A stretch of DNA of 64,000 nucleotides from Bacteroidota bacterium. Its GTDB lineage: Bacteria; Bacteroidota; Bacteroidia; Chitinophagales; Saprospiraceae. Where the stretch lies: the NCBI GenBank assembly GCA_963169325.1, contig CAUJEY010000162.1:27690-91689 (forward strand), written 5' to 3'. A program made the translations under genes and the position numbers. Position 1 is the stretch's first letter. Every line of letters starts with the position of its first letter. The notes beneath the pieces are model-generated. The model saw nothing but the letters and a program-made list of their open reading frames with translations. It was not told where the DNA came from and searched no databases. Positions 54,882 through 63,369 of the stretch are shown piece after piece.

Positions 54882-57047
54882 ATGTATATTCGCTCGCTCA
54901 TCTCTACGCTTCTTTACCTGTTGTCTGTAACAGCAGTGGTCACCCAAAATCCCGTCAAATGGTCATTCGCCAGCAAGGACGCCGGAAACGGGCAAATCGA
55001 CCTGATCTTTACCGCCACTATCGATGAGGGCTGGAACACCTACTCCCAGTTTCTGGAGAGTGAGGACGGCCCCGTACCCACGTCGTTTGCCTTTGAAGAA
55101 GGCGCCCATTTTAAACTGGTGGGCAAAGCCAAGGAAAGCGGCGAAAAATTTACCAAATACGACAACGTGTTTGGCATGAACCTCACCAAATTCAAGCACA
55201 AGGCCATTTTCACGCAGCGCGTACAGGTCAGCGATTATACCAAACCGATCGGCGGTTACCTGACCTATATGGTATGCAACGACGAGATGTGCCTGCCGCC
55301 TAAGGATGTGGATTTTAAATTCGAAATCGCAGCACCCGGCGGAACCGCACCCAAGTCCGACGCACCCAAAACGGATGAAAAAACGAATGTGGCGCCGCCG
55401 GATAAAGGTGATGATTCCGGCGTAGTACCCGGTATTCCGGGCGCCACACCGACTGATCCGGGAAACACGGCCGTCGCCCCCCCCGCTGAGGGCAAGGCAG
55501 AAGCACCAGCCGACCCTAACTTCCAGGGCTTTTTCGACAGCAAACGCGAGATAAACTCCGCCAAGTTTGTCAATTCCTGCACCACCACCGTCAAGGAGGG
55601 TAGTTCCTTGTGGTGGGTGTTTATCGCCGGCTTCCTCGGTGGGCTCATCGCCCTGCTTACTCCTTGTGTGTTCCCAATGATCCCGCTGACGGTGAGTTTT
55701 TTTACCAAACGTTCGAAAGACCGTAAAACCGGCCTGCGCAACGCTATTTGGTACAGTTCCAGCATCGTGATTATCTATGTGAGTATCGGCATTTTACTCA
55801 CTTCTCTCTTCGGGCCCACTGTTTTGAATGAGATGAGTACGGATATGTACTTCAACCTGCTCTTTTTTGTGGTGTTTGTGATATTCGCCCTCTCGTTTTT
55901 TGGTTTGTTTGAAATTACACTACCCTCTTCCTGGGTGAACCGCAGCGACCAGATGGCCGACAAAGGTGGCATGATGGGCATCTTTTTCATGGCGTTTACC
56001 CTGGCGCTGGTGTCCTTTTCCTGCACCGGCCCCATTGTGGGCACCCTACTCGTGGAAACGGCCAAAGGCAATGCCGGCGATGCGCTGCTGGGCTTCATTC
56101 CGGCACGACCGCTGGTGGGCATGACCGGCTTCGGTTTGGCCCTGGCCCTGCCCTTCGGATTATTTGCCATGTTCCCCGGATGGCTGCAAAGCTTGCCCAA
56201 GTCGGGTAACTGGATGGACAATATCAAAGTAACGCTCGGATTTGTAGAACTCGCCCTGGCGTTCAAATTCCTGAGTACCGCCGATATGGTGCGCCACTGG
56301 GGGTTTCTGAAATTTGAGCTGTTTATCGGGTTGTGGTTTGTGTGTGCCCTCTTGCTGGGCTTGTACCAATTCGGACTGTTGCCCAAACTCAAAGGCGCCC
56401 ATGGTAAACCAGGTATTTCGCGGGTGGTGATGGGCGGCCTGTCGTTGCTGTTTGCCGTGTATTTGGCCGACGGTTTGTTCAACTACAAATCCCTCACCCT
56501 GCTCAGCGGCATCGCGCCGCCGGTGCACTACAATTTTTTCCGCCCGATCGATTGTCCGCATGGATTGGAATGTTACCACGACTTCGATGAGGCCATCAAG
56601 GTGGCCCAACTGGAAAACAAACCGCTGTTTGTCGATTTCACCGGCTATGGTTGCGTCAACTGCCGGAAAATGGAAGAAACCGTGTGGAACAAGCCGGAAA
56701 TCATCAGCCACCTCCGCAACAACTACGTAGTGGTGTCGCTCTACGTGGACGACCAGGCGCGCATGTTCCCCGATAATAAATTTAAATACCTGCTCGACCC
56801 GCATACCGGCGATAAATTGCGCACCGTGGGCGACAAATGGAGCAGTTTTCAAATCAATAACTTCGAGCGCAATTCCCAGCCCTGGTATGTGCTCATGCAC
56901 AACGACGGCAAAACCCTGCTCAACGAGCCCCGCGGTTATACCCCCGATGTGAAGGAATACAAAGCTTTCCTTGATTGCGGGTTCGATGCCTTCGCGCAAA
57001 TGAAAAACCGGACGGAAACGAAGTCGATGATCGGAGCGAAGGAATGA
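54882..57047 (+). CDS. dsbD: Thiol:disulfide interchange protein DsbD
   Basis: This 721-residue inner-membrane electron carrier moves reducing equivalents from cytoplasmic thioredoxin to periplasmic thiols. Three parts: an N-terminal DsbD-alpha domain (about 25-150) with the pair C132/C137 in VCNDEMCLPP; a Pro/Ala-rich linker (155-215); a multi-TM DsbD-beta domain (240-525) with C262 in LLTPCVFPM and C381 in SCTGP; and a thioredoxin-like domain (575-715) with C591xxC594 in GYGCVNCRKM. All six cysteines expected are present. I start at the ATG at 54882; a TTG 15 nt earlier is in frame. It is transcribed alone. Confidence 0.93.
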   Translation: MYIRSLISTLLYLLSVTAVVTQNPVKWSFASKDAGNGQIDLIFTATIDEGWNTYSQFLESEDGPVPTSFAFEEGAHFKLVGKAKESGEKFTKYDNVFGMNLTKFKHKAIFTQRVQVSDYTKPIGGYLTYMVCNDEMCLPPKDVDFKFEIAAPGGTAPKSDAPKTDEKTNVAPPDKGDDSGVVPGIPGATPTDPGNTAVAPPAEGKAEAPADPNFQGFFDSKREINSAKFVNSCTTTVKEGSSLWWVFIAGFLGGLIALLTPCVFPMIPLTVSFFTKRSKDRKTGLRNAIWYSSSIVIIYVSIGILLTSLFGPTVLNEMSTDMYFNLLFFVVFVIFALSFFGLFEITLPSSWVNRSDQMADKGGMMGIFFMAFTLALVSFSCTGPIVGTLLVETAKGNAGDALLGFIPARPLVGMTGFGLALALPFGLFAMFPGWLQSLPKSGNWMDNIKVTLGFVELALAFKFLSTADMVRHWGFLKFELFIGLWFVCALLLGLYQFGLLPKLKGAHGKPGISRVVMGGLSLLFAVYLADGLFNYKSLTLLSGIAPPVHYNFFRPIDCPHGLECYHDFDEAIKVAQLENKPLFVDFTGYGCVNCRKMEETVWNKPEIISHLRNNYVVVSLYVDDQARMFPDNKFKYLLDPHTGDKLRTVGDKWSSFQINNFERNSQPWYVLMHNDGKTLLNEPRGYTPDVKEYKAFLDCGFDAFAQMKNRTETKSMIGAKE

Positions 57048-57230
57048 ATCTTGAATTATTGATCATGGACGACGGCCCGGATTTATTATCAGGAAAGATG
57101 AGTAAGATTATCGGCTGATCCCCCTACATTGGCGCTCGTTATTCGGGGTGTTTTACCAGTCTTTTGCACCTGTTGGTCAATCGTCCGGTTTCGCTTCGCA
57201 TTTTCTGACCAACTTTCCTATCCTGCGCAC

Positions 57231-58559
57231 ATGCCCTGGTACAGACAAACACATTGGCAAATTATCATCGGCTTAATAGCCGGCCTCATTTACGGCATCA
57301 TCGCTTCTCTAAACGGCTGGGCTAAATTTACCACCGACTGGATCACGCCCTTCGGCGTCATTTTTATCAACCTGCTCAAACTCATTGCCGTCCCCCTGGT
57401 GCTTGGCTCGCTCATCACCGGGGTAGCTTCGCTGGCCGACGTGCGCAAATTGGGACGGATCGGCGGTAAAACGCTGGCTATTTATATCGGCACCACCGCT
57501 CTGGCTATTGCGATCGGGCTGGTGCTGGCCAATATTCTGCAACCCGGAAAGGCCGTTCCTACGGAAGTGCGCGACGGTTTAATGGCTACATATAGTGAAA
57601 ATGTGAGCGCCCGCCTGGAGGACGCCAAATCGGTGGAGGAGCGCGGCCCGCTACAATTGCTGGTAGACATGGTGCCGGATAACATCTTAAGCGCAGGCGC
57701 CGACAACCGCAATATGCTGCAAATCGTGTTTTTTGCCATCTTTTTCGGCATCGGCCTGCTGCAAGTGCCGGAAAAACGCGCCAAGCCCCTGCTCGATTTT
57801 TTCCATGGTCTGACAGACGTCACGATTCGACTGGTCGACCTGATTATGATGATTGCCCCCCTGGGCGTTTTTGCCCTGATCGCCGACACGATCAACAAAG
57901 TATCAGACGGCGACCTGGGCAAACTGGCTTCCCTGCTGGGGGCTCTGGGCGTGTATTGTTTCACCGTGGTGCTGGGACTGGCCCTGCATACACTGGGCGT
58001 CTATCCGCTGATACTACGCCTGTTTACTAAAATGAGTTTTGTCAAATTTTTTAAAGGCATCGGTAAAGCACAATTAGTGGCCTTTTCCACCAGCAGCAGC
58101 GGCGCTACTTTGCCAGTAAGTATAGAGTGTTGCGAAGAAAAACTCGGGGTTTCGGAAGAAGTCTCCTCCTTCGTACTTCCCCTTGGCGCTACCATTAACA
58201 TGGACGGCACGGCCTTGTACCAGGGCGTCGCGACTGTATTCATTGCCCAGGCGGTAGGCATGGACCTTAGCCTTGCCGATCAGTTGAACGTATTGCTGCT
58301 GGCCGTCATGGCCTCCATCGGTACGGCCGCCGTACCCGGTGCAGGGGTTATTATGCTCATCATTATCCTGGAAAGCGTTCATATTCCCAGCGCAGGCATC
58401 GCCCTTATTCTGGGTGTAGACCGTATCCTCGATATGCTGCGCACCATCACCAACGTGACCGGCGACTGCATGACGGCAACCGTTATAGCCTCTAGCGAAG
58501 GGCAACTGCGGGAGGTTCATCCCCGGGAGGGTGAGGATAAGATTAAATGGGAGGGGTAG
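57231..58559 (+). CDS. Dicarboxylate/amino acid:cation symporter (SDF/DAACS family)
   Basis: This 442-residue transporter of the glutamate/dicarboxylate symporter family has about eight TM helices plus two re-entrant loops. Landmarks: SSSGATLPVSIECC (hairpin 1, serine-rich), ATINMDGTALYQG (NMDGT motif), AAVPGAGVIM (hairpin 2) and DRILDMLRTITNVTGD (substrate-binding helix 8 with the DR...NVTGD pattern). It imports a dicarboxylate or acidic or neutral amino acid with Na+ or H+. The start is ATG at 57231 (MPWYRQTHWQIIIG); an earlier in-frame TTG at 57129 adds residues unlike the family. Immediately after the stop come hairpin repeats. Confidence 0.9.
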   Translation: MPWYRQTHWQIIIGLIAGLIYGIIASLNGWAKFTTDWITPFGVIFINLLKLIAVPLVLGSLITGVASLADVRKLGRIGGKTLAIYIGTTALAIAIGLVLANILQPGKAVPTEVRDGLMATYSENVSARLEDAKSVEERGPLQLLVDMVPDNILSAGADNRNMLQIVFFAIFFGIGLLQVPEKRAKPLLDFFHGLTDVTIRLVDLIMMIAPLGVFALIADTINKVSDGDLGKLASLLGALGVYCFTVVLGLALHTLGVYPLILRLFTKMSFVKFFKGIGKAQLVAFSTSSSGATLPVSIECCEEKLGVSEEVSSFVLPLGATINMDGTALYQGVATVFIAQAVGMDLSLADQLNVLLLAVMASIGTAAVPGAGVIMLIIILESVHIPSAGIALILGVDRILDMLRTITNVTGDCMTATVIASSEGQLREVHPREGEDKIKWEG

Positions 58560-58561
58560 GC

Positions 58562-58706
58562 GGATTTACGATTTTGGATTTACGATTAACGATTGGGGTT
58601 CCCGAAAAATGAATGTTTCCGATTCCATGATTTACGATTTTGGATTTACGATTTGTCTAATCTACGTATCACTCTACGAAAAATCGTAAATCCAAAATCG
58701 TAAATC
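58562..58706. repeat. REP-like direct and inverted repeats
   Basis: A 26-base unit (GATTTACGATTTTGG-containing) occurs at 58562-58587 and 58629-58654 on the plus strand and, perfectly inverted, at 58681-58706. The last two form a 26-bp perfect stem with a 26-nt loop. It starts 3 bp after the symporter stop, so transcription termination is a plausible by-product. Motifs of this kind recur between genes in Bacteroidota; here I see only this cluster. Confidence 0.85.
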
Positions 58707-58731
58707 GTAAATAATTAAAATTCCGCCTGCC

Positions 58732-60333
58732 ATGCACGCCTCCGGTTTACACACCTTAGACTACGCCGTATTTTTTCTGTACTTCTTCATCGTTGCCGGC
58801 TATGGATACTGGATTTACCGCCGGAAGCAGATGCATAATACGGCCAACGATTATTTCCTGGCTGAAGGCGCCCTCACGTACTGGGCCATCGGTGCTTCGC
58901 TGATCGCGTCCAATATTTCTGCCGAACATTTTATCGGCATGTCGGGCTCGGGTTTTGCCATCGGGCTGGCCATTTCCACTTATGAATGGATGTCGGCGGC
59001 CACCTTGCTCGTCGTAGCGGTATTTTTTATCCCGGTGTATCTGAAAAACCGGATTTACACCATGCCGCAGTTTTTGCGCGAGCGATACAGCCCTTTGGTC
59101 GCCACATTGATGGCGGTCTTTTGGTTGCTGTTGTATGTTTTTGTCAACCTGACCTCCATTCTGTATCTCGGCGCGCTGGCGTTGGAGTTGTCTGTCGGGC
59201 TCGATTTTAACGTAGCCATTTGGGGCCTATCCGTGTTCGCCATTGCGATCACCCTGGGCGGCATGCGGGTGATCGGCTATACCGACGTCATCCAGGTCGT
59301 CGTGCTCATTCTGGGCGGGCTGGCCACGGTGTACCTGGCATTAAATATGGTGGCTGAACATTTCGGTTCGTCGGGAATAATCTCCGGGCTCAACCTGCTA
59401 CGCGAAAAAGCACCCGCACATTTTCACATGATCCTGCCCAAAGAACACCCCTACTACAAAGACTTGCCGGGACTGACCGTGCTCATCGGCGCCATGTGGG
59501 TGAACAACCTCAACTATTGGGGCTGCAACCAATATATTATTCAACGCACGCTCGGCGCCGACCTGAACACCGCGCGCAAGGGTATTCTGTTTGCCGCTTT
59601 CCTCAAATTGCTCATTCCGGTGATTGTGGTGCTGCCGGGCATTTCTGCCTTCATCCTGCACTCGGAAGGCATGTTTCAGGCTGAAATGGCCGACGCCAAT
59701 GGCATTGTCAAACCCGACTACGCCTACCCTACCCTGCTCCAATTACTCCCGGTCGGGATGAAAGGCGCCGCTTTTGCTGCCCTCATTGCAGCCATCGTGG
59801 CATCCTTAGCAGGCAAAGCAAACAGTATCGCCACTATTTTTTCCCTCGATATTTACAAACGGTATTTTAACAAAGAAGCCTCCGAGGCCAAACTGGTACA
59901 GATCGGGCGCATCACGATCGTGGTCTCCATGTTGATCGCCATCCTGGTGGCGCCGCAATTGCGCACGCTCGAACAAGTATATCAATTTATCCAGGAATAC
60001 GCGAGTTTTATCACGCCCGGGGCATTCAGCATTTTCCTGCTGGGTATGTTCTGGCGGCGCACCACCGCAGCCGCCGCGCTGGCGGGCGCTTTGCTGACGA
60101 TACCGCTTTCGGCTTTGTTCAAATTTTTCACACCGGAGATTCCCTTCCTCGACCGGCTGGGCTGGGTGTTTCTCATGATTATGGTCCTGATGGTGGGTAT
60201 TTCGTTATTGCAGAAAAAAGAAAGTAAAATGGTGGAGATAGACGCGAAACTATTCCGCGTAGAGCCGGCATTCGTGGTGGGCGGGATGATTATTTGCGGG
60301 ATTTTGACGGCACTTTACACCATTTTCTGGTGA
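58732..60333 (+). CDS. Sodium:solute symporter (SSS/SLC5 family)
   Basis: This 533-residue transporter has about 13-14 TM helices typical of the SLC5/SGLT-like fold. Family pointers: YFLAEGALTYWAIGASLIASNISAEHFIGMSGSGFA (TM2 with the Na+ site region), MPQFLRERY, and LNYWGCNQYIIQRTLGAD, which is characteristic of sugar- or monocarboxylate-type SSS members. It probably imports a sugar or sugar acid with Na+. Its convergent neighbour is a PfkB-type kinase, suggesting but not showing a shared substrate. Length and start (ATG at 58732) are normal. The upstream gap is filled by REP-like hairpins. Confidence 0.88.
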   Translation: MHASGLHTLDYAVFFLYFFIVAGYGYWIYRRKQMHNTANDYFLAEGALTYWAIGASLIASNISAEHFIGMSGSGFAIGLAISTYEWMSAATLLVVAVFFIPVYLKNRIYTMPQFLRERYSPLVATLMAVFWLLLYVFVNLTSILYLGALALELSVGLDFNVAIWGLSVFAIAITLGGMRVIGYTDVIQVVVLILGGLATVYLALNMVAEHFGSSGIISGLNLLREKAPAHFHMILPKEHPYYKDLPGLTVLIGAMWVNNLNYWGCNQYIIQRTLGADLNTARKGILFAAFLKLLIPVIVVLPGISAFILHSEGMFQAEMADANGIVKPDYAYPTLLQLLPVGMKGAAFAALIAAIVASLAGKANSIATIFSLDIYKRYFNKEASEAKLVQIGRITIVVSMLIAILVAPQLRTLEQVYQFIQEYASFITPGAFSIFLLGMFWRRTTAAAALAGALLTIPLSALFKFFTPEIPFLDRLGWVFLMIMVLMVGISLLQKKESKMVEIDAKLFRVEPAFVVGGMIICGILTALYTIFW

Positions 60334-60340
60334 TTTATTT

Positions 60341-60400
60341 ACCACAAAGTTTACATAGTGTACATAGTTTTTTCTATGTGTACTATGTGAACTTTGTGGT
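60341..60400. repeat. 27-bp inverted repeat (REP-like / terminator)
   Basis: The arms 60341-60367 and 60374-60400 pair with 24 of 27 positions matched (one further wobble) around a TTTTTT loop. The arms contain CACAAAGTT and ACATAG units. It is 8 bp after the SSS symporter stop and probably terminates it. Confidence 0.85.
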
Positions 60401-60434
60401 TAAAAATTATTACTGCTTATAACTTCCCTATCAC

Positions 60435-60550
60435 ACTACTGGACTTTTTAATCTTAACACATAGGCACATAGATCACATAGATTTTAAACCTTTGAGAAT
60501 CAAAAAACTATGTGTCCTATGTGCCTATGTGTTTAAAAATGTCCAGTAGT
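60435..60550. repeat. Nested inverted repeat overlapping the end of the PfkB gene
   Basis: The outer pair is ACTACTGGAC (60435-60444) with GTCCAGTAGT (60541-60550). Inside, 60454-60481 and 60508-60535 pair around repeated CACATAG units. The stop codon and the last few codons of the PfkB gene (60525 onward) lie within the right arm. Confidence 0.85.
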
Positions 60551-61400
60551 ATGCTTCCCTATACACCTCAAATCGCTCCTTAATTTGTTGTAAACCCGGC
60601 AAGTTTTCGACGCCCAATCCCTCCACGACAAACGATGCCGCGCAATGCGCAAAACCGGTAGCCAGCGCGATATCCCGGGTTTCCGCATACCGGATCAGAA
60701 AAGCCGCGGCAAACACATCACCTGCACCAGTGGCATCCACCTCTTTGACCGGAAAGGATGGAAAATGAAATTTCTCCCCGCCCCGAAAAACGACTGCCCC
60801 GCCGGCGCCTTGGGTCATCACCAGCACCTTAACGGCATCCGAAATCTCCGGTAGCGCGTGCTCGAAACCTGCAATATCCGCATCGCTGAGAATGACCACG
60901 TCTACACCGGCGAGCCGGGCCCAGTCCATTGCTTTAGGGGACACCCGGTGTTGTGCATCCCATTGGCGCAGCCAGCCTTGTATTGTGGCCCCAATCAGCG
61001 CCTCCGGAAAGGCCTGCAACAACGAAAAATCGACCTCGTCGGCTATGGGACAACAATGTACCAACGGGGCAGTCCGCCATTCCGGTGGGACATCATCCGG
61101 GTAAAGGGCATCGGCCCGGGCATGGAGATATTGCGTGCGAATACCGTTTTGATAGATGTTTGTAAAAACTGTCGTTTCCGTAGCCGGCTTGATGTATACC
61201 GGGATGCCGTTTTGTTCAAATACCGGTAAAAACTCAAAATTGGGACCTGTACTGGTCAAAATAGCCGCTTGCCGGCCCAATTGCCGGGCCACCAGGCTGA
61301 CATAAGAAGCCGTACCGCCGAGGATGTTTCCGCCCTGATGCCGGTCGTGGCAAAGGTGGCCGATGCAGAGATAATCTATGGGTGTGTTATTTTTGTCCAT
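60525..61400 (-). CDS. PfkB-family carbohydrate kinase
   Basis: This 291-residue ribokinase-like sugar kinase carries family signature 1 (GGTASYVSLVARQLG, about 38-52) and the phosphate-binding signature 2 (DATGAGDVFAAAFL, about 225-238) with the catalytic Asp. Substrate unknown; it could phosphorylate a sugar or nucleoside. I start at the ATG at 61398-61400 (MDKNNTPIDYLCIGHLCHD), which gives a normal N-terminus; an ATG at 61421 and a much longer frame to 61634 are alternatives. The C-terminal residues YWTFLNT are encoded inside a REP-like inverted repeat, so the native end may have been altered. It converges with the SSS symporter gene. Confidence 0.85.
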   Translation of the reverse strand: MDKNNTPIDYLCIGHLCHDRHQGGNILGGTASYVSLVARQLGRQAAILTSTGPNFEFLPVFEQNGIPVYIKPATETTVFTNIYQNGIRTQYLHARADALYPDDVPPEWRTAPLVHCCPIADEVDFSLLQAFPEALIGATIQGWLRQWDAQHRVSPKAMDWARLAGVDVVILSDADIAGFEHALPEISDAVKVLVMTQGAGGAVVFRGGEKFHFPSFPVKEVDATGAGDVFAAAFLIRYAETRDIALATGFAHCAASFVVEGLGVENLPGLQQIKERFEVYREAYYWTFLNT

Positions 61401-61544
61401 AAGATCCGGATTGGTTTTCATATAGAAGTGCAACGTGGGCGCTCGCACTTTGTGTTTATGTGTTTTCGTGTTTTTTTTGACTTTGTTGAAATTCACGTCA
61501 GTACTTAAAATGACCCCTGTCATGGTATAAGCCTTCAGATACCT

Positions 61545-61552
61545 TACTTTTG
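61545..61552 (+). promoter_or_regulatory. -7 element upstream of the dps remnant
   Basis: TACTTTTG, followed by C, is an exact TAnnTTTG box 20 nt before the dps remnant's ATG. No convincing -33 TTG at the right distance. Confidence 0.45.
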
Positions 61553-61571
61553 CAAAAATAACTATTTCAAA

Positions 61572-61843
61572 ATGGCAAATATCAAATTGAACAGAATCGG
61601 ACTGGATGAGGCAAAATCTCAACTCCTGGTGCAAAAATTAAACGCGCTTTTAGCCAATTATTCCATTTTTTATCAAAATACCCGGGGATTTCACTGGAAC
61701 ATAAACCCCTGATTACCCTGCAACGTGAACTGCTCGCCATGTCGGCCGAGATCGGCGACGAAGGAACCAACGCGCTGATGAGTGACTATATCCGGGAGCA
61801 GGAAAAAACGGTGTGGATGTATTCGGCATTTTTAAACAGGTAA
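61572..61843 (+). pseudogene. dps: Dps-family ferritin-like gene with internal deletion
   Basis: The start reads MANIKLNRIGLDEAKSQLL then NALLANYSIFYQNTRGFHWNINP and stops at TGA (61710-61712). In another frame, from about 61718 to TAA at 61841, LQRELLAMSAEIGDEGTNAL and SDYIREQEKTVWMYSAFLNR follow, which is the usual Dps C-terminus. About 65-70 codons that should join the two parts, including most ferroxidase-site residues, are missing, and the frame is shifted. Promoter and both ends remain, so it is a recent deletion of a 150-residue protein. It cannot form a normal subunit. Confidence 0.92.
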
Positions 61844-61917
61844 CGCCGGATCACGACCAGTCGCGCACGTCTATCAGGACAAAATCAAACATATTCACCA
61901 ACTTATAATACTTTTCC

Positions 61918-63297
61918 ATGAAACAAAAATTATTCGCCGCCTTCCTCCTGGCGCTACCCTTGTGTATGCCCGCCCAGGCCCCCGTAAAAAAAGACTACCA
62001 GTTATCCATCGCATTCGATGCCGGAACGGCCATACACGCGGTATCGGACGGGTATGTGATTTTCGGCCACATGCGCCAAACCACCAACACCTCTCCCAGC
62101 GATATATTTATGCTGCGCCTCGACCAGCAGGGAAACCAGGTATCCATGATGAAGTATGGAAGCCAAACGGAATCCGAATCTATGGGACGCGGTGCAGTGG
62201 CCCTGTCTGACGGATGGTTGCTGGCCGGCGAAAAAAATTCAAACGGGTATCTGCTCCGGCTGAACAACAGCGGAACGGTACTCTGGTCGAAAGAAGTGAC
62301 CAACGCCGGCGCATTTGCAGATGCCGCTGCACTGCCTGGCGGCGGTTTTTTAGTAACCGGTAAATCTGCCGGTAAAATGTTTCTGGCCAGATTGGGCGCC
62401 GATGGCGCTACCACCTGGCTGAAGACCTATACCGCCGGCACCGGCGTCAACCTGTCGATCAGCAGCAACGGCGGTAATGGTTTCGTGATCGGAGGTAATA
62501 AAATCTGGAAAATTCGTCTGAGCGACGGTACGCTGGTTTGGGAAAAAACGGCTGCGCCGCTGCCCTTTGGCCCAACGGGTGGTTTCGAATCCCTGGAACT
62601 CAGGGATATCACGCCTGCCGGACCGGGACAATTTGCGGTCACTGGCGCTTACCTCAACGATCAGGTCACCACGCTCTATTCGGCGTACTACACCGCTTTG
62701 TGGAAGGAATCCGGTGAAATAGTTTGGGAGAAATACTTCAAAGGCGCTCAATCGGATGATATCAACGAAGGAACCTCCGTCTTCTACCAGTCCAATGCGC
62801 AACACCTGCTCATCGCCGGATCGGAAAGCGGCGCTGCTTCCGCCGTTCGGGTTGACCTGTCGGGCAAATTATTAGACTCACTTGATTTGGGCATTGCCGG
62901 CTACAATTTGACCCCGGTGATGGTAAAAGCCGGCGCTTACTACGTGGCAACCGGCGCTGCACTCGCCAATTTTCAAAATATGAATACCTTCTTTTACCGT
63001 TCGGCAGGTAATGCACTGCGCTCGGCCGAAACGGAAATAAAAAACCCGGCGATGGCATTCGACCTTACGCCGAATCCAACCGCCGGGCTTCTCTCCCTCA
63101 ACTTTTACTATCCGGTAGCGCAAACCCTTCAACTGGAGATTGCGGATGCTGCCGGACGAATCGTTTGGGAATCCTTTCTTCCCGTTACGGAGGGGGCCAA
63201 TCAGGTATCCGTCGATGTCGCCCAACTGCCCAAGGGTATGTACTGGCTGGCCATACCCGCAACCAGCGGGCGGCCTAAAGCTTTTTTGAAAGAATAA
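61918..63297 (+). CDS. T9SS-exported beta-propeller-like protein
   Basis: This 459-residue protein has a signal peptide (MKQKLFAAFLLALPLCMPAQA) and about 350 residues of repeated beta strands typical of propeller-type delta-60-like proteins (DIFMLRLDQQGNQ, NGYLLRLNNSGTVLWSKEV, KMFLARLGADGATTWLKTY, AVRVDLSGKLLDSLDL, each ending a blade). The C-terminal 75 residues are a type A T9SS sorting domain (FDLTPNPTAGLLSLNFYY, LEIADAAGRIVWE, LPKGMYWLAI). It is exported to the surface or released; substrate is unknown. A -7-like TACTTTTC at 61909-61916 directly precedes the ATG. It ends before a bidirectional terminator. Confidence 0.85.
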   Translation: MKQKLFAAFLLALPLCMPAQAPVKKDYQLSIAFDAGTAIHAVSDGYVIFGHMRQTTNTSPSDIFMLRLDQQGNQVSMMKYGSQTESESMGRGAVALSDGWLLAGEKNSNGYLLRLNNSGTVLWSKEVTNAGAFADAAALPGGGFLVTGKSAGKMFLARLGADGATTWLKTYTAGTGVNLSISSNGGNGFVIGGNKIWKIRLSDGTLVWEKTAAPLPFGPTGGFESLELRDITPAGPGQFAVTGAYLNDQVTTLYSAYYTALWKESGEIVWEKYFKGAQSDDINEGTSVFYQSNAQHLLIAGSESGAASAVRVDLSGKLLDSLDLGIAGYNLTPVMVKAGAYYVATGAALANFQNMNTFFYRSAGNALRSAETEIKNPAMAFDLTPNPTAGLLSLNFYYPVAQTLQLEIADAAGRIVWESFLPVTEGANQVSVDVAQLPKGMYWLAIPATSGRPKAFLKE

Positions 63298-63311
63298 AAA
63301 CAAGCACTAAA

Positions 63312-63350
63312 AAAATCCGCATAGATCGTTTAATGATCTACGCGGATTTT
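63312..63350. terminator. Bidirectional terminator between convergent genes
   Basis: Arms 63312-63327 and 63335-63350 pair over 16 positions with one mismatch around the loop GTTTAAT. T-runs lie on both sides: AAAAAAA before and TTTTTTTT after, so it can terminate both the T9SS protein gene and the convergent M23 gene. Confidence 0.9.
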
Positions 63351-63369
63351 TTTTGGCGCTTCGCTGCAA

